Source: Bacteroidota bacterium (lineage in GTDB: Bacteria > Bacteroidota > Bacteroidia > Bacteroidales > VadinHA17). From it: 64,000 bases of DNA. Shown here piece after piece: positions 19,956 through 31,169 of this stretch. A program made the position numbers and the translations under genes. The notes under the pieces were generated by a model that did not search any database, was not told the origin of the DNA, and saw only the letters and a list, made by a program, of their open reading frames with translations. Each line of letters begins with the position of its first letter. Position 1 is the first letter of the stretch. The stretch lies in contig JAKPOU010000042.1 in NCBI GenBank assembly GCA_029547705.1, forward strand, positions 153,271-217,270, written 5' to 3'.

Positions 19956-20321
19956 ATGATACAGCAGGAATCAAGACTGACAGTAGCCGATAACTCGGGG
20001 GCCAAGGAGGTGCTTTGCATAAGGGTGCTTGGCGGAAGCAGAAAAAGATATGCCACTGTGGGCGACAAGATAGTGGTAACTGTTAAATCCGCGCTTGCGT
20101 CGGGTGAGGCTAAAAAAGGAACAGTAAGCAGGGCAGTCGTTGTCAGGACCAAAAAGGAAATACGCCGCCCGGACGGATCATATATACGATTTGACGACAA
20201 TGCAGTGGTTCTTCTTACAAACCAGGATGAGGTGAGAGGTACCCGTATTTTCGGACCTGTTGCACGCGAGCTGCGTGATAAGTACATGAAAATAGTATCA
20301 CTGGCGCCTGAAGTATTGTAG
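19956..20321 (+). CDS. rplN: 50S ribosomal protein L14
   Basis: 121-residue subunit-interface protein. [27 protein letters not shown] at the start and [29 protein letters not shown] near the end are diagnostic. It is also the usual docking site of the silencing factor RsfS. The length is normal. Confidence 0.98.
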   Translation: MIQQESRLTVADNSGAKEVLCIRVLGGSRKRYATVGDKIVVTVKSALASGEAKKGTVSRAVVVRTKKEIRRPDGSYIRFDDNAVVLLTNQDEVRGTRIFGPVARELRDKYMKIVSLAPEVL

Positions 20322-20340
20322 GACCTGTAAACAAACAGCA

Positions 20341-20664
20341 ATGCATAAGAAATTACATGTAAGAAAAGGTGATGTGGTTATGGTGATAACCGGTGAGTCG
20401 AAAGGTCAGAAGGGCCGCGTCCTAGGAGTCGACAGAAAAAAGGACAGGGCTATCGTGGAAGGCCTGAACCTGATATCAAAGCATACCAAGCCGCATTCAA
20501 AAGCTCCCCAGGGAGGCATTATCAGGAAGGAAGCCCCGATACATATTTCAAATCTGATGCTTATTGATCCCGCATCGGGAAAACCAACCCGTACAGGAAA
20601 GAGACTGAACAAGAAAGATAAATTGGTACGTTATTCAAAAAAATCAGGAGAGGAGATTAAATAA
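20341..20664 (+). CDS. rplX: 50S ribosomal protein L24
   Basis: 107-residue assembly initiator with a KOW motif ([24 protein letters not shown]). The second half carries [25 protein letters not shown]. Its stop codon overlaps the rplE start by one base (TAATG), which suggests coupled translation. Confidence 0.97.
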   Translation: MHKKLHVRKGDVVMVITGESKGQKGRVLGVDRKKDRAIVEGLNLISKHTKPHSKAPQGGIIRKEAPIHISNLMLIDPASGKPTRTGKRLNKKDKLVRYSKKSGEEIK

Positions 20665-21215
20665 TGTATATACCAGCTTTAAAAACGAAATATAACAAGG
20701 AGATCGTTCCGGCACTTGTGAAGGAATTCGGTTACAAAACCGTGATGCAGGTTCCGAAACTCCGGAAAATCGTTATTAACCAGGGTATCGGCCAGGCCAT
20801 TGCAGACAAGAAACTGCTGGAATCAGGAGTAAAGGAACTGACAGACATAGCCGGTCAGAAAGCAGTCCTGACATACTCCACAAAGGACGTTTCAAACTTC
20901 AAACTGAGGAAGAACATGCCTATCGGGGTAATGGTTACCCTCAGAAGCGAACGGATGTACGAATTCCTCGAACGCCTTATCTCGGTTGCCCTGCCGCGTA
21001 TACGTGACTTCAAGGGAATTAATGCCAGACTTGACGGAAGGGGGAACTATACCCTGGGAATTACGGAACAAATCATCTTCCCCGAGATTGATCTGGATAA
21101 GGTGAGCAAGATAATGGGTTTGCAGGTCACTTTCGTGACCTCGGCCAACACAGATGAAGAGGCACTGGCCCTTCTCAGGAATTTCGGATTACCGTTTAAA
21201 ACTTCAAAAAACTGA
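20664..21215 (+). CDS. rplE: 50S ribosomal protein L5
   Basis: 183-residue 5S rRNA-binding protein of the central protuberance. [31 protein letters not shown] and [30 protein letters not shown] are classic L5 blocks. The start shares a base with the rplX stop; rpsN follows after 4 bp. Confidence 0.98.
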   Translation: MYIPALKTKYNKEIVPALVKEFGYKTVMQVPKLRKIVINQGIGQAIADKKLLESGVKELTDIAGQKAVLTYSTKDVSNFKLRKNMPIGVMVTLRSERMYEFLERLISVALPRIRDFKGINARLDGRGNYTLGITEQIIFPEIDLDKVSKIMGLQVTFVTSANTDEEALALLRNFGLPFKTSKN

Positions 21216-21219
21216 TTAT

Positions 21220-21489
21220 ATGGCTAAGGAATCAATGGTTGCCCGTGAGGTAAAGCGTGAAAGAATGGCCCGGAAATATGCTGAAAAGAGAAAAAGACTC
21301 AAGGCTGAAGGCAATTATGTGGCACTGAGTCGTCTGCCCAGAAACTCAAATCCCAACAGGCAGCGCAACCGCTGTAAAATCACAGGCCGTACCAGGGGAT
21401 ATATGAGGCAGTTCGGAATCAGCAGGATAACTTTCAGGGAAATGGCTTCCAAGGGTTTGATACCGGGTGTAAAGAAAGCAAGCTGGTAA
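21220..21489 (+). CDS. rpsN: 30S ribosomal protein S14 (zinc-free form)
   Basis: 89 residues starting at ATG 21220 ([16 protein letters not shown]); an in-frame upstream start inside rplE would add residues not found in the family. Landmarks are [39 protein letters not shown]. It lacks the CxxC pairs of zinc-binding S14, so the copy should not depend on zinc. Confidence 0.97.
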   Translation: MAKESMVAREVKRERMARKYAEKRKRLKAEGNYVALSRLPRNSNPNRQRNRCKITGRTRGYMRQFGISRITFREMASKGLIPGVKKASW

Positions 21490-21525
21490 TATAAATTGAA
21501 TAAAAACTTTACAAAATAACAGAAG

Positions 21526-21924
21526 ATGACTGATCCGATTGCAGATTTATTGACCAGAATCAGAAATGCCATCCAGGCTGGTCACAAGGTTGTCGAAGCA
21601 CCGGCATCCAATCTGAAGAAAGAGATAGCGAGGATACTCTATGAAAAGGGATATATTCTGAGTTACAGGGTGGTGGACGGGGTGAATACCCAGGGAAGCC
21701 TTAAGATAGCCCTTAAATATAATCCGAAAAGCAAACAGCCTGCAATTAAGAGCCTGCAGAGAGTCAGCCGTCCCGGTCTGAGGCATTATGCTGCTGCCGA
21801 TAAGATGCCGCGTGTGCTCAACGGGCTTGGAATTGCAATTATCTCGACTTCAAGGGGACTGATGACCGACAAGGAAGCAAGGAAAGAGAATATTGGCGGT
21901 GAGGTATTATGTTATGTATATTAA
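21526..21924 (+). CDS. rpsH: 30S ribosomal protein S8
   Basis: 132-residue primary binding protein that in Escherichia coli also represses the spc operon. It begins [15 protein letters not shown] and ends with the signature [27 protein letters not shown]. The spacing to rplF is 15 bp. Confidence 0.98.
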   Translation: MTDPIADLLTRIRNAIQAGHKVVEAPASNLKKEIARILYEKGYILSYRVVDGVNTQGSLKIALKYNPKSKQPAIKSLQRVSRPGLRHYAAADKMPRVLNGLGIAIISTSRGLMTDKEARKENIGGEVLCYVY

Positions 21925-21939
21925 TCAGGAGGGAAGCTT

Positions 21940-22494
21940 ATGTCAAGAATAGGAAAAATGCCCGTTAGCCTGCCGGCAGGAGTCAGTGTGGAAATCAGCG
22001 GCAATAATGTGATTACTGTTAAGGGGCCGCTGGGTCAGCTGAGCAAGCCCGTTGACAGCGATATTGAAATTGAGGTTTCTGACAATGAGATACAGGTAAA
22101 GAGGCCGTCCGAGTCGAAGCATCACAAATCGCTTCATGGCCTTTACAGGGCACTTATTGCCAATATGGTAACAGGTGTTTCTGAGGGATTCAAAAAGGAA
22201 CTTGAACTGGTGGGTGTCGGCTACCGTGCCGAAGCCAGAGGCCAGGATCTTGAACTGAGCCTTGGTTATTCCCATGATATTATTTTCAGGCTGCCCGATG
22301 AGGTAAAGGTGGAAACGAAAACTGAAAGAAGGAGCAATCCCATTATAACACTCACATCCGCCGACAAGCAGCTTATCGGTCATGTTGCTGCAAAAATCAG
22401 ATCACTTCGCCCGCCCGAGCCCTTCAAAGGAAAGGGAATAAAGTTCGTAGGCGAGGAACTGAGGAGGAAAGCCGGAAAATCCGCCAGTGTTTAA
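21940..22494 (+). CDS. rplF: 50S ribosomal protein L6
   Basis: 184-residue two-domain protein near the factor-binding site. MSRIGKMPVSLPAGVSVEI at the start, LVGVGYRAEARGQDLELSLGYSH in the middle and RPPEPFKGKGIKFVGEELRRKAGKS at the end identify it. No oddities. Confidence 0.98.
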   Translation: MSRIGKMPVSLPAGVSVEISGNNVITVKGPLGQLSKPVDSDIEIEVSDNEIQVKRPSESKHHKSLHGLYRALIANMVTGVSEGFKKELELVGVGYRAEARGQDLELSLGYSHDIIFRLPDEVKVETKTERRSNPIITLTSADKQLIGHVAAKIRSLRPPEPFKGKGIKFVGEELRRKAGKSASV

Positions 22495-22523
22495 TATGTT
22501 GATAATCAGGAAAAGTTAATAAG

Positions 22524-22883
22524 ATGGCTTTAAGTAAGTTGGACAGAAGAAAAAGGATCAGGATGAGGATCCGGAAAAAGATAAACGGTACTGCAGAGAT
22601 GCCTAGAGTGGCGGTATTTCGCAGTAACAAGCAGATATATTGTCAGTTGATTGATGATCAGAATCATGTTACCCTTCTTTCTGCCTCCTCGAAGGAGAAA
22701 GAGATTGCTTCGGAAACAGGAATAAAAAAGACAGAGCAGGCAAAACTGGTCGGAAAGCTTCTGGCAGAAAAATGCAGGGACAAGGGCATTGAACAAGTTG
22801 TATTCGACAGAAGCGGGTATAAATATCACGGAAGGGTCAAATCGCTTGCAGATGCAGCCCGGGAAGGCGGACTAAAATTCTAA
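22524..22883 (+). CDS. rplR: 50S ribosomal protein L18
   Basis: 119-residue 5S rRNA-binding protein. It has the basic N-terminus [38 protein letters not shown] and the end [26 protein letters not shown]. It starts 29 bp after rplF. Confidence 0.98.
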   Translation: MALSKLDRRKRIRMRIRKKINGTAEMPRVAVFRSNKQIYCQLIDDQNHVTLLSASSKEKEIASETGIKKTEQAKLVGKLLAEKCRDKGIEQVVFDRSGYKYHGRVKSLADAAREGGLKF

Positions 22884-22892
22884 GTTATTATT

Positions 22893-23408
22893 ATGGCAGA
22901 CAGTATAAGAAAAGTAAAAACCAGTGATCTTGAACTGAAGGACAGGCTGGTAAGCATTCAAAGGGTTACAAAAGTCACAAAGGGCGGGCGTACATTCAGC
23001 TTCTCGGCCATTGTGGTTGTGGGAAATGAAGCAGGCATAGTAGGCCATGGCCTCGGGAAGGCCGGCGAGGTTACCACCGCAATAGCGAAAGGCATTGAGG
23101 ATGCAAAGAAGAACCTGATCAAGGTTCCGGTTATAAAAGGAACCGTACCCCATGAACAGGAAGCCAAGTACGGGGGGGCAAGGGTTTTCATTAAGCCTGC
23201 ATCGGAAGGTACCGGTGTCAAGGCCGGAGGTGCCATGAGGGCCGTTCTGGAAAGTGTCGGTATCAAGGATGTGCTTGCCAAGTCGAAGGGATCTTCAAAC
23301 CCCCACAACCTTGTGAAAGCTACTATTGCAGCCCTGCTGGAAATGAGGGATGCCTATTCGGTTGCCGGTCACAGGGGCATACCGGTTCAGAGAGTGTTTA
23401 ACGGCTGA
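22893..23408 (+). CDS. rpsE: 30S ribosomal protein S5
   Basis: 171-residue protein important for decoding accuracy. The dsRNA-binding-like first domain ([31 protein letters not shown]) and the core [25 protein letters not shown] are complete, with [16 protein letters not shown]-like sequence near the end ([19 protein letters not shown]). Length is close to that of Escherichia coli. Confidence 0.98.
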   Translation: MADSIRKVKTSDLELKDRLVSIQRVTKVTKGGRTFSFSAIVVVGNEAGIVGHGLGKAGEVTTAIAKGIEDAKKNLIKVPVIKGTVPHEQEAKYGGARVFIKPASEGTGVKAGGAMRAVLESVGIKDVLAKSKGSSNPHNLVKATIAALLEMRDAYSVAGHRGIPVQRVFNG

Positions 23409-23424
23409 TGATAAATTAATTGAA

Positions 23425-23604
23425 ATGGCAAAAATCCGTATTACCCAGGTTAAAAGCAGAATCGGAAAACCCGAAAATCAGAAAAGGACACTTGATGCTC
23501 TCGGTATCCGTAAACTGAATCACAGTGTTGAACATGAGGCTACACCCCAGATTCTGGGAATGGTCAATAAGATAAAACACCTTGTCAGGGTGGAAAATAT
23601 ATGA
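23425..23604 (+). CDS. rpmD: 50S ribosomal protein L30
   Basis: 59 residues starting at ATG 23425 (MAKIRITQVKSRIGKP), exactly the family length; an in-frame start inside rpsE would be too long. LDALGIRKLNHSVEHEATPQILGMVNKIKHLV is typical. It ends just before rplO. Confidence 0.97.
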   Translation: MAKIRITQVKSRIGKPENQKRTLDALGIRKLNHSVEHEATPQILGMVNKIKHLVRVENI

Positions 23605-23630
23605 TGTTGAAAAATAAAGATAATAAAGTG

Positions 23631-24077
23631 ATGGATTTAAGCAATTTGAAACCGGCTGAAGGATCGGTCAGAAAGGGCAGGCGCCTGGGAAGAGGCCAGG
23701 GTTCGGGAAGGGGAGGAACATCCACCAGGGGCCATAAGGGTGCGAAATCGAGGTCCGGATATTCAAAGAGAATCGGCTTTGAAGGCGGACAGATGCCGTT
23801 GCAGAGACGCGTTCCGAAATATGGTTTTACAAATATAAATCGCAGGGAATACAAGGGTATTAACATAGGAATGCTTCAGACCCTTTCAGAAAGAGATAAC
23901 CTTGAAAAGATTGACAGGGAAGTTCTGATCTCGGCAGGACTGATTTCCAGCAATGACCTTGTTAAGATACTTGGCAACGGTAACCTTAGCAGGAAGCTTG
24001 AAGTACATGCCAATGCCTTCAGCAAATCGGCTGTACAGGCGATTGAGGCCAATAACGGAACTGTTGTAAAACTTTGA
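23631..24077 (+). CDS. rplO: 50S ribosomal protein L15
   Basis: 148-residue late assembly protein. I start it at ATG 23631 because related proteins begin M-x-LSNLKPAEGS; an alternative ATG at 23601 overlapping the rpmD stop would add ten lysine/asparagine-rich residues. The glycine-rich block GRGQGSGRGGTSTRGHKGAKSR and FEGGQMPLQRRVPKYGF are diagnostic. secY begins 4 bp later. Confidence 0.95.
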   Translation: MDLSNLKPAEGSVRKGRRLGRGQGSGRGGTSTRGHKGAKSRSGYSKRIGFEGGQMPLQRRVPKYGFTNINRREYKGINIGMLQTLSERDNLEKIDREVLISAGLISSNDLVKILGNGNLSRKLEVHANAFSKSAVQAIEANNGTVVKL

Positions 24078-24081
24078 TTTC

Positions 24082-25413
24082 ATGAGACTGATTCAGACCA
24101 TAAGGAACATATTCAAGATAGAAGACCTGCGTGCCAGACTGATTTACACCTTCGGCATCATACTTCTTTACAGGTTTGGCAAATATATTACCCTGCCGGG
24201 TATTGATCCCTCACAGCTTGAAGGGCTGAGGCATCAGACCTCATCCGGAATAATGGGGTTGCTTGATATGTTTTCGGGTGGTGCATTCTCCCAGGCTTCA
24301 ATATTTGCCCTGGGAATAATGCCGTATATATCAGCCTCTATCGTTGTCCAGCTTCTCGGGATCGTGTTTCCCTATTTTCAGAAACTGCAGAAGGAGGGCG
24401 AGAGCGGCAGGCGTAAAATGAATCAGTTCACCAGGATACTGACCGTGTTCATCCTGGTTCTTCAGGCTCCCACCTATCTTGTCAACCTGCATGCACAGCT
24501 TCCGGCCTCGGCATTTATTATGACAGGCGTGTTCTTCCAGGTATCGTCAGTGATCATTCTGACTGCCGGAACAATGTTCGTCATGTGGCTCGGGGAAAGG
24601 ATCACCGACAAGGGGATAGGCAACGGAATTTCGCTCATAATCATGATTGGCATTGTTGCAAGGATGCCTGCAAATTTCGTGTTTGAAGCCGGTGCAAGAA
24701 TGAACGGTGCAGGCGGTGCCGTGGCCCTGGTGGTGGAAATGGTGGTCCTGTTCGTGGTAATACTCGGAACAGTGCTTCTTGTACAGGGAACTAGACGTGT
24801 TCCGGTTCAGTATGCAAGAAGGATAGTGGGAAACAAGCAGTACGGCGGAGTAAGGCAGTACATACCCCTCAAGGTGAATGCAGCGGGAGTGATGCCGATT
24901 ATCTTTGCCCAGGCGATCATGATGCTGCCGATAATCATTGCCGGATATTCATCCAATCCGACTTCCGGTTTTGTGGTTGCATTCTCCAACATGTACGGTT
25001 TCTGGTATAACCTGGTGACTGCAATACTGATTATTCTCTTTACATATTTCTATACGGCCGTTACCATAAATCCTGTTCAGATGGCTGAAGACATGAAGAA
25101 AAACGGAGGCTTTATCCCGGGTATCAAGCCCGGCAGGAAAACGGTTGAATTCTTTGATACAATAATGTCGAGGATAACATTGCCGGGATCCATTTTCCTG
25201 GCGATTATTGCAATCCTCCCGGCCATCGCGGTACAGGTGGGAATAACACCCCAGTTTGCACAGTTTTACGGGGGAACCTCCCTGCTTATTCTGGTGGGTG
25301 TTATTCTGGATACCCTTCAGCAGATTGAAAGCCATCTTCTGATGAGGCATTATGATGGCCTGATGAAATCCGGAAGAGTAAAAGGGCGCTCCGGTGCGGT
25401 AACGTCCATATAA
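24082..25413 (+). CDS. secY: Preprotein translocase channel subunit SecY
   Basis: 443 residues with ten predicted membrane helices, forming the SecYEG protein-conducting channel in the inner membrane. The plug region (TSSGIMGLLDMFSGGAFSQ), YISASIVVQLLG in TM2 and the cytoplasmic tip with QGTRRVPVQYARR, used by SecA and the ribosome, are intact. It occupies its usual place after rplO. Confidence 0.98.
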   Translation: MRLIQTIRNIFKIEDLRARLIYTFGIILLYRFGKYITLPGIDPSQLEGLRHQTSSGIMGLLDMFSGGAFSQASIFALGIMPYISASIVVQLLGIVFPYFQKLQKEGESGRRKMNQFTRILTVFILVLQAPTYLVNLHAQLPASAFIMTGVFFQVSSVIILTAGTMFVMWLGERITDKGIGNGISLIIMIGIVARMPANFVFEAGARMNGAGGAVALVVEMVVLFVVILGTVLLVQGTRRVPVQYARRIVGNKQYGGVRQYIPLKVNAAGVMPIIFAQAIMMLPIIIAGYSSNPTSGFVVAFSNMYGFWYNLVTAILIILFTYFYTAVTINPVQMAEDMKKNGGFIPGIKPGRKTVEFFDTIMSRITLPGSIFLAIIAILPAIAVQVGITPQFAQFYGGTSLLILVGVILDTLQQIESHLLMRHYDGLMKSGRVKGRSGAVTSI

Positions 25414-25432
25414 AACTGTATATCGTTCTTTG

Positions 25433-26209
25433 ATGTTGCATTATAAAACTGATGAAGAGGTTGGATTGTTGAGGAAGAGCAATTTGCTGGTGTCCAGAGC
25501 ACTTGCCGAAGTGGCCGGGCATATAAGGCCGGGGGTTACAACCCTGTATCTTGACAGTATCGCCGAAACATTCATCCGTGACAACAATGCCATACCGGCA
25601 TTCAAGGGTTACGGTGGTTTCCCCAACAGTCTCTGTACATCCGTAAATGCAGAAGTGGTTCACGGGATCCCTTCGGATTACGTGCTGAAGGAGGGAGATA
25701 TCATTTCCATTGACTGCGGAGTGGTATTGAATGGCTGGTACGGTGACGGGGCCTATACCTTTGCGGTGGGCAGAATAAGTGATGAGCTTAAAAGACTTCT
25801 TGAATACACCAGGGCATCCCTTGAAGAAGGAGTCAGGGCGGCAGTTGCCGGCAACCGTATAGGGGATATTTCATCAGCAGTCCAGACCATGGCCGAAAGC
25901 GGAGGCTATTCGGTTGTCAGGGAACTGGTGGGCCACGGACTCGGGAAGAAACTGCATGAAGCACCGGAAGTTCCGAATTTCGGAAAAAGGGGAAGCGGCC
26001 CGAAAATGAAAAAAGGACTGGTCATTTGTATTGAACCCATGATTAATCTTGGCAGGAAGGAAACGGTAAGGCTGAATGACGGCTGGACCATCCGGACTGC
26101 AGACGGCAGGCCTTCAGCACATTTTGAATATGCGGTCGCGGTTGATAAGGGCAGAGCGGATGTTTTGACAACATTTCAGTTTATTGAAGACGTTTTAAAT
26201 AAAATGTGA
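25433..26209 (+). CDS. map: Methionine aminopeptidase, type I
   Basis: 258 residues from ATG 25433; a TTG directly before it is a less likely start. It removes the N-terminal methionine from new proteins. The metal ligands of the family are visible: D in SIDCGVV, D in YGDGAYTF, H in [13 protein letters not shown] in CIEPMI and E in AHFEYAV. The substrate-side histidine is in EVVHGIPS. It lacks the SH3-linker extension of actinobacterial forms. It lies between secY and infA, which is common. Confidence 0.97.
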   Translation: MLHYKTDEEVGLLRKSNLLVSRALAEVAGHIRPGVTTLYLDSIAETFIRDNNAIPAFKGYGGFPNSLCTSVNAEVVHGIPSDYVLKEGDIISIDCGVVLNGWYGDGAYTFAVGRISDELKRLLEYTRASLEEGVRAAVAGNRIGDISSAVQTMAESGGYSVVRELVGHGLGKKLHEAPEVPNFGKRGSGPKMKKGLVICIEPMINLGRKETVRLNDGWTIRTADGRPSAHFEYAVAVDKGRADVLTTFQFIEDVLNKM

Positions 26210-26213
26210 TAAT

Positions 26214-26432
26214 ATGGCTAAACAACCATCTATTGAACAGGACGGTACGATAATTGAAGCTTTATCAAACGCAATGTTCAGGGTAGAACTTGAAAACGGG
26301 CATGTTATTACCGCGCACATCTCCGGTAAGATGAGAATGCACTATATCAAAATCCTGCCCGGTGACAAGGTAAAGGTTGAAATGTCGCCCTATGATCTGA
26401 CAAAGGGAAGGATTACATTCAGATATAAATAA
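26214..26432 (+). CDS. infA: Translation initiation factor IF-1
   Basis: 72-residue OB-fold protein that occupies the A site during initiation. It begins [29 protein letters not shown] and has [38 protein letters not shown], the family end. Length is exact. Confidence 0.98.
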   Translation: MAKQPSIEQDGTIIEALSNAMFRVELENGHVITAHISGKMRMHYIKILPGDKVKVEMSPYDLTKGRITFRYK

Positions 26433-26449
26433 ATAACAACACCAGAAAA

Positions 26450-26566
26450 ATGAAAGTAAGAGCATCTGTAAAGAAGCGCAGCTCCACCTGCAAGATAGTA
26501 AGAAGAAAGGGGAAGCTGTATGTGATAAATAAGAAAAATCCCAAGTTTAAACAGAGGCAGGGATAA
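26450..26566 (+). CDS. rpmJ: 50S ribosomal protein L36 (zinc-free form)
   Basis: A 38-residue protein, [10 protein letters not shown] through KFKQRQG. The usual zinc ligands Cys-Cys-Cys-His are mostly lost: only one cysteine (STCK) remains, and the last two ligand positions read INKKNPKFK. This is the C-minus form common in Bacteroidota. It lies 17 bp after infA. Confidence 0.95.
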   Translation: MKVRASVKKRSSTCKIVRRKGKLYVINKKNPKFKQRQG

Positions 26567-26572
26567 TTTGTT

Positions 26573-26580
26573 TAATTTTG
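26573..26580 (+). promoter_or_regulatory. Candidate internal promoter before rpsM
   Basis: TAATTTTG matches TAnnTTTG in the 44-bp gap between rpmJ and rpsM, one of the longer gaps in the cluster. No clear -33 box at the right distance. It could give the alpha-operon genes extra transcription. Confidence 0.3.
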
Positions 26581-26610
26581 CAAGCTATTTTATAATTAAC
26601 AGGAAAATAT

Positions 26611-26988
26611 ATGGCACGTATAGTCGGAGTTGATTTACCAAGAAACAAAAGAGGCGAAGTGGGGCTGACCTATATTTACGGAGTGGGCCGCAGTACCGCT
26701 CAGAAAGTGCTTGATGAAGCCGGGGTTGACCGGAACGTGAAGGTCGCGGAGTGGACTGATGACCAGATTAATTCAATCCGTCGTATTCTCAATGAGAATT
26801 ACAAGCTCGAGGGTGAACTTCGGTCTGAAACACAGATGAACATCAAGCGCCTGATGGATATTGGCTGCTATCGTGGTGTACGTCACCGTCTTGGCCTTCC
26901 GGTCAGGGGGCAGAGCACAAAAAACAATGCCAGGACAAGGAAGGGCAGGAAGAAGACTGTCGCAAACAAGAAAAAAGCTACCAAATAG
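26611..26988 (+). CDS. rpsM: 30S ribosomal protein S13
   Basis: 125-residue head protein in contact with the P-site tRNA and S19. [27 protein letters not shown] at the start and [35 protein letters not shown] at the end are diagnostic. Confidence 0.98.
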   Translation: MARIVGVDLPRNKRGEVGLTYIYGVGRSTAQKVLDEAGVDRNVKVAEWTDDQINSIRRILNENYKLEGELRSETQMNIKRLMDIGCYRGVRHRLGLPVRGQSTKNNARTRKGRKKTVANKKKATK

Positions 26989-27004
26989 AATATAATATAA
27001 TAAC

Positions 27005-27394
27005 ATGGCAAAGAAAACAGGAGTTCAAAAAAAGAGGATCGTTAAGGTTGAACCTTCAGGCCAGGCACATATTCATTCATCATTCAACAATATTATTGTG
27101 ACCCTTGCAAATAATTCCGGACAGGTGATATCATGGTCTTCAGCCGGCAAAATGGGCTTCAAGGGCTCGAAGAAAAATACTCCCTATGCGGCACAGATGG
27201 CATCTGAAGAATGCAGCAGGGTGGCTTACGACCTTGGACTGAGGAAGGTAAAGGTTTTTGTAAAGGGTCCCGGTTCAGGACGTGAATCAGCAATCAGGGC
27301 AATAGCCAATGCAGGTATTGAAGTGACAGAGATTGTTGATATTACCCCGATGCCTCACAACGGATGCCGCCCTCCGGGCAGGAGAAGAGTGTAG
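27005..27394 (+). CDS. rpsK: 30S ribosomal protein S11
   Basis: 129-residue platform protein. The blocks [44 protein letters not shown] and [16 protein letters not shown] are canonical. It lies 16 bp after rpsM. Confidence 0.98.
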   Translation: MAKKTGVQKKRIVKVEPSGQAHIHSSFNNIIVTLANNSGQVISWSSAGKMGFKGSKKNTPYAAQMASEECSRVAYDLGLRKVKVFVKGPGSGRESAIRAIANAGIEVTEIVDITPMPHNGCRPPGRRRV

Positions 27395-27439
27395 CAGACT
27401 GAGGTTTAGTTATTTATATGAATAATATTTAATTGTAAG

Positions 27440-28048
27440 ATGGCAAGATACATAGGCCCAAAATCAAAAATTGCAAGAAAATTCGGAGAGCCTGTTTATG
27501 GTCCCGATAAATATCTGGATAGAAAGAATTTTCCTCCCGGGCAGCATGGAATAAACAAGAGAAGAAAGAAAATTTCGGAATACGGGATTCAGCTAAGGGA
27601 AAAGCAAAAAGTTAAATACACCTATGGCATCCTGGAACGTCAGTTCCGGAATACCTTTGAAAAGGCATCACGGGCCAAGGGAGTTACCGGTGAGGTACTG
27701 CTTCAGTTCCTGGAATCAAGGCTTGATAATGTGGTTTACCGCCTCGGTATAGCTCCGACCCGTGCATCGGCCCGCCAGCTTGTTTCACACCGTCACATTA
27801 CCGTTAACGGGGAAGTGGTGAATATTCCTTCCTATATGCTGAAAGCCGGAGATATAATAGGGGTACGCGAAAAATCAAAATCCCTTGAATCAATCAGGAA
27901 TTCCCTTGATTCCGGCAGAGGCCCCAGGCTTCCCTGGCTTGAATGGGATGAAACCCAGATGGCCGGCAAGTTCATGAGCCTGCCCCAGCGCTCCGACATT
28001 CCGGAAGAAATTAATGAACAACTCATTGTGGAATTGTATTCAAAATAA
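27440..28048 (+). CDS. rpsD: 30S ribosomal protein S4
   Basis: 202-residue primary binding protein and accuracy determinant. It has the N-terminal domain ([19 protein letters not shown]), without zinc-binding cysteines, and the S4 RNA-binding domain [30 protein letters not shown]. It sits in the alpha-operon position before rpoA. Confidence 0.98.
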   Translation: MARYIGPKSKIARKFGEPVYGPDKYLDRKNFPPGQHGINKRRKKISEYGIQLREKQKVKYTYGILERQFRNTFEKASRAKGVTGEVLLQFLESRLDNVVYRLGIAPTRASARQLVSHRHITVNGEVVNIPSYMLKAGDIIGVREKSKSLESIRNSLDSGRGPRLPWLEWDETQMAGKFMSLPQRSDIPEEINEQLIVELYSK

Positions 28049-28065
28049 CATATAAGATAAATTTT

Positions 28066-29058
28066 ATGGCCATATTATCATTCCAGAAGCCCGACAAAGT
28101 ATTAATGCTGGAATCGGATGACAAGTTCGGCAGATTCGAATTCCGTCCTCTCGAGCCCGGTTATGGCATCACCGTTGGAAATGCCCTGAGAAGGATTCTG
28201 CTTTCTTCTCTCGAGGGTTATGCCATAACAACTGTAAAAATTGATGGTGTCGATCATGAATTCTCAACCATTGCCGGAGTAATGGAGGATGTGACCGAAA
28301 TCATTCTTAACCTGAAGCAAATACGGCTTAAACGCATAGTTGACGAGATAGACAATGAGAAAATATCGGTAAAGATCCATAATAAGGATGTTTTTAAGGC
28401 AGGAGACCTGAATCAGTCTCTCAGCAGCTTCGAGGTCCTTAATCCCGATCTGGTCATAATGAGAATGGAACCCGAGGTCAAGCTGCAGATGGAACTGACC
28501 ATAGAAAAGGGCAGGGGATATCTGCCTGCTGAAGAGAATCAGCCCGAGGAGGCTGAATTCGGACTGATTGCCATTGATGCCATCTTCACACCCATCCGTA
28601 ACGTAAAATATTCAGTGGAGAATTTCCGTGTTGAACAGAAAACCGACTATGAAAAACTGCTGATAGAGATCCAGACAGACGGGTCAATACATCCGAAGGA
28701 TGCACTGAAGGAAGCAGCAAAGATACTTATATACCACTTCATGCTGTTTTCGGATGAAAAAATAACTCTTGATTCCGAAGACAAGCTGAACGACGAGGAA
28801 TTTGATGAGGAAATACTTCATATGAGACAGCTGCTCAAGACCAAGCTTATAGATCTGGATCTGTCAGTAAGGGCCCTTAACTGCCTTAAGGCGGCAGAGG
28901 TTGACAACCTCGGGGAGCTGGTTACCTTTAACAAGAATGATCTTCTGAAATTCAGGAATTTCGGAAAGAAATCGCTTACCGAACTTGAAGAACTGCTTAA
29001 TTCAATGGGTCTTTCCTTTGGAATGGACGTGACGAGATACAGGCTGGAAAGAGAATAA
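28066..29058 (+). CDS. rpoA: RNA polymerase alpha subunit
   Basis: 330 residues. The N-terminal assembly domain carries [26 protein letters not shown] and the insert through about residue 230. An acidic linker ([15 protein letters not shown]) leads to the C-terminal domain for UP elements and activators ([39 protein letters not shown]). It is normal in length and follows rpsD by 17 bp. Confidence 0.98.
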   Translation: MAILSFQKPDKVLMLESDDKFGRFEFRPLEPGYGITVGNALRRILLSSLEGYAITTVKIDGVDHEFSTIAGVMEDVTEIILNLKQIRLKRIVDEIDNEKISVKIHNKDVFKAGDLNQSLSSFEVLNPDLVIMRMEPEVKLQMELTIEKGRGYLPAEENQPEEAEFGLIAIDAIFTPIRNVKYSVENFRVEQKTDYEKLLIEIQTDGSIHPKDALKEAAKILIYHFMLFSDEKITLDSEDKLNDEEFDEEILHMRQLLKTKLIDLDLSVRALNCLKAAEVDNLGELVTFNKNDLLKFRNFGKKSLTELEELLNSMGLSFGMDVTRYRLERE

Positions 29059-29081
29059 TCTGAAAACACCGAGAAGATAAA

Positions 29082-29744
29082 ATGCGACATTTAAAAACCA
29101 TAAACCATTTAGGGAGGACCAGTTCCCACAGGAAGGCAATGCTTTCGAACATGGCCACCTCACTTATAATTCACAAGCGGATCACCACAACAACAGCCAA
29201 GGCCAGGGCGCTCAGAAAATATGTCGAACCTCTTATCACAAAGGCGAAAGAGGATTCAACCCATTCCAGGAGAGTGGTGTTCAGCTATCTCCAGGACAAG
29301 GACGCCGTAACGGAATTGTTTCGTGAAATCTCACCAAGGATAGCTGACAGGCCGGGAGGGTATACCCGGATACTGAAAACCGGAAACAGGCTGGGTGATA
29401 ATGCGGAGATGTGTATTATTGAACTGGTTGACTTCAATGAGCTGATGCTTGAAAAAACCCAGACAGGCAAAGCAAGAGGCACAAGAAGAAGAAGGTCTTC
29501 AAAGAAAAAGGCTGAAGAGCTGACAGGAACAAAAACCAGGGAAACAAAGGCCCGCAAGCCTGTGAAAGATGAACTGAAGGAGGTCCGGGAAGCTGAGGAT
29601 AACATGCCGGAATCCATCGCTGAAACTGAAGCTTCTGCCGGAACCGGTGCCGCAACTGATGCCGGAACTGCCGCTGCAGAGCCTGATGCTGAAAGAGAAA
29701 GCGGATCCGATGCTGATGCAGAAAGTGATTCCCCGACTGAATGA
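29082..29744 (+). CDS. rplQ: 50S ribosomal protein L17 with long acidic tail
   Basis: 220 residues. The first 120 or so are ordinary L17 ([68 protein letters not shown]). The rest is a low-complexity extension, first basic ([11 protein letters not shown]) then rich in Ala, Glu, Asp, Gly and Thr. Extended L17 proteins are common in this phylum, but this tail of about 90 residues is long. It begins 23 bp after rpoA. Confidence 0.96.
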   Translation: MRHLKTINHLGRTSSHRKAMLSNMATSLIIHKRITTTTAKARALRKYVEPLITKAKEDSTHSRRVVFSYLQDKDAVTELFREISPRIADRPGGYTRILKTGNRLGDNAEMCIIELVDFNELMLEKTQTGKARGTRRRRSSKKKAEELTGTKTRETKARKPVKDELKEVREAEDNMPESIAETEASAGTGAATDAGTAAAEPDAERESGSDADAESDSPTE

Positions 29745-29762
29745 GAAAGACAGACCGGATAA

Positions 29763-31076
<1,314 letters not shown>

Positions 31077-31098
31077 GTTATCAACAATTGTTGATAAC
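31077..31098. repeat. Perfect 22-bp palindrome after eno
   Basis: GTTATCAACAATTGTTGATAAC is perfectly self-complementary and begins directly after the eno stop. Its half-site TTATCAACA differs from the DnaA box TTATCCACA by one base, and a third TGTTGATA lies at 31103-31110. It could be an operator or protein-binding site, or the base of a cruciform. Confidence 0.6.
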
Positions 31099-31134
31099 GC
31101 TTGTTGATATCGGGTTTACAACAACAAGCTTTTC
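31099..31134 (+). terminator. Probable terminator of the ribosomal protein-eno transcript
   Basis: GCTTGTTG at 31099-31106 pairs with CAACAAGC at 31122-31129 and is followed by TTTTCC. The loop of 15 bases and short T-run make it moderate rather than strong. Confidence 0.5.
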
Positions 31135-31160
31135 CTGCTGTATTTTTACGGTTTCCGTAT

Positions 31161-31168
31161 TATATTTA
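31161..31168 (+). promoter_or_regulatory. Possible -7 box of the candidate RNA gene
   Basis: TATATTTA has one mismatch to TAnnTTTG and sits just before the GC-rich stretch. No good -33 box is seen. Confidence 0.25.
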
Positions 31169-31169
31169 C

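Noticed and set aside
31077-31110. Replication origin based on DnaA-box-like TTATCAACA copies
   Set aside because: Each copy has a mismatch, there are only three, and neither dnaA, dnaN nor an AT-rich unwinding element is present.
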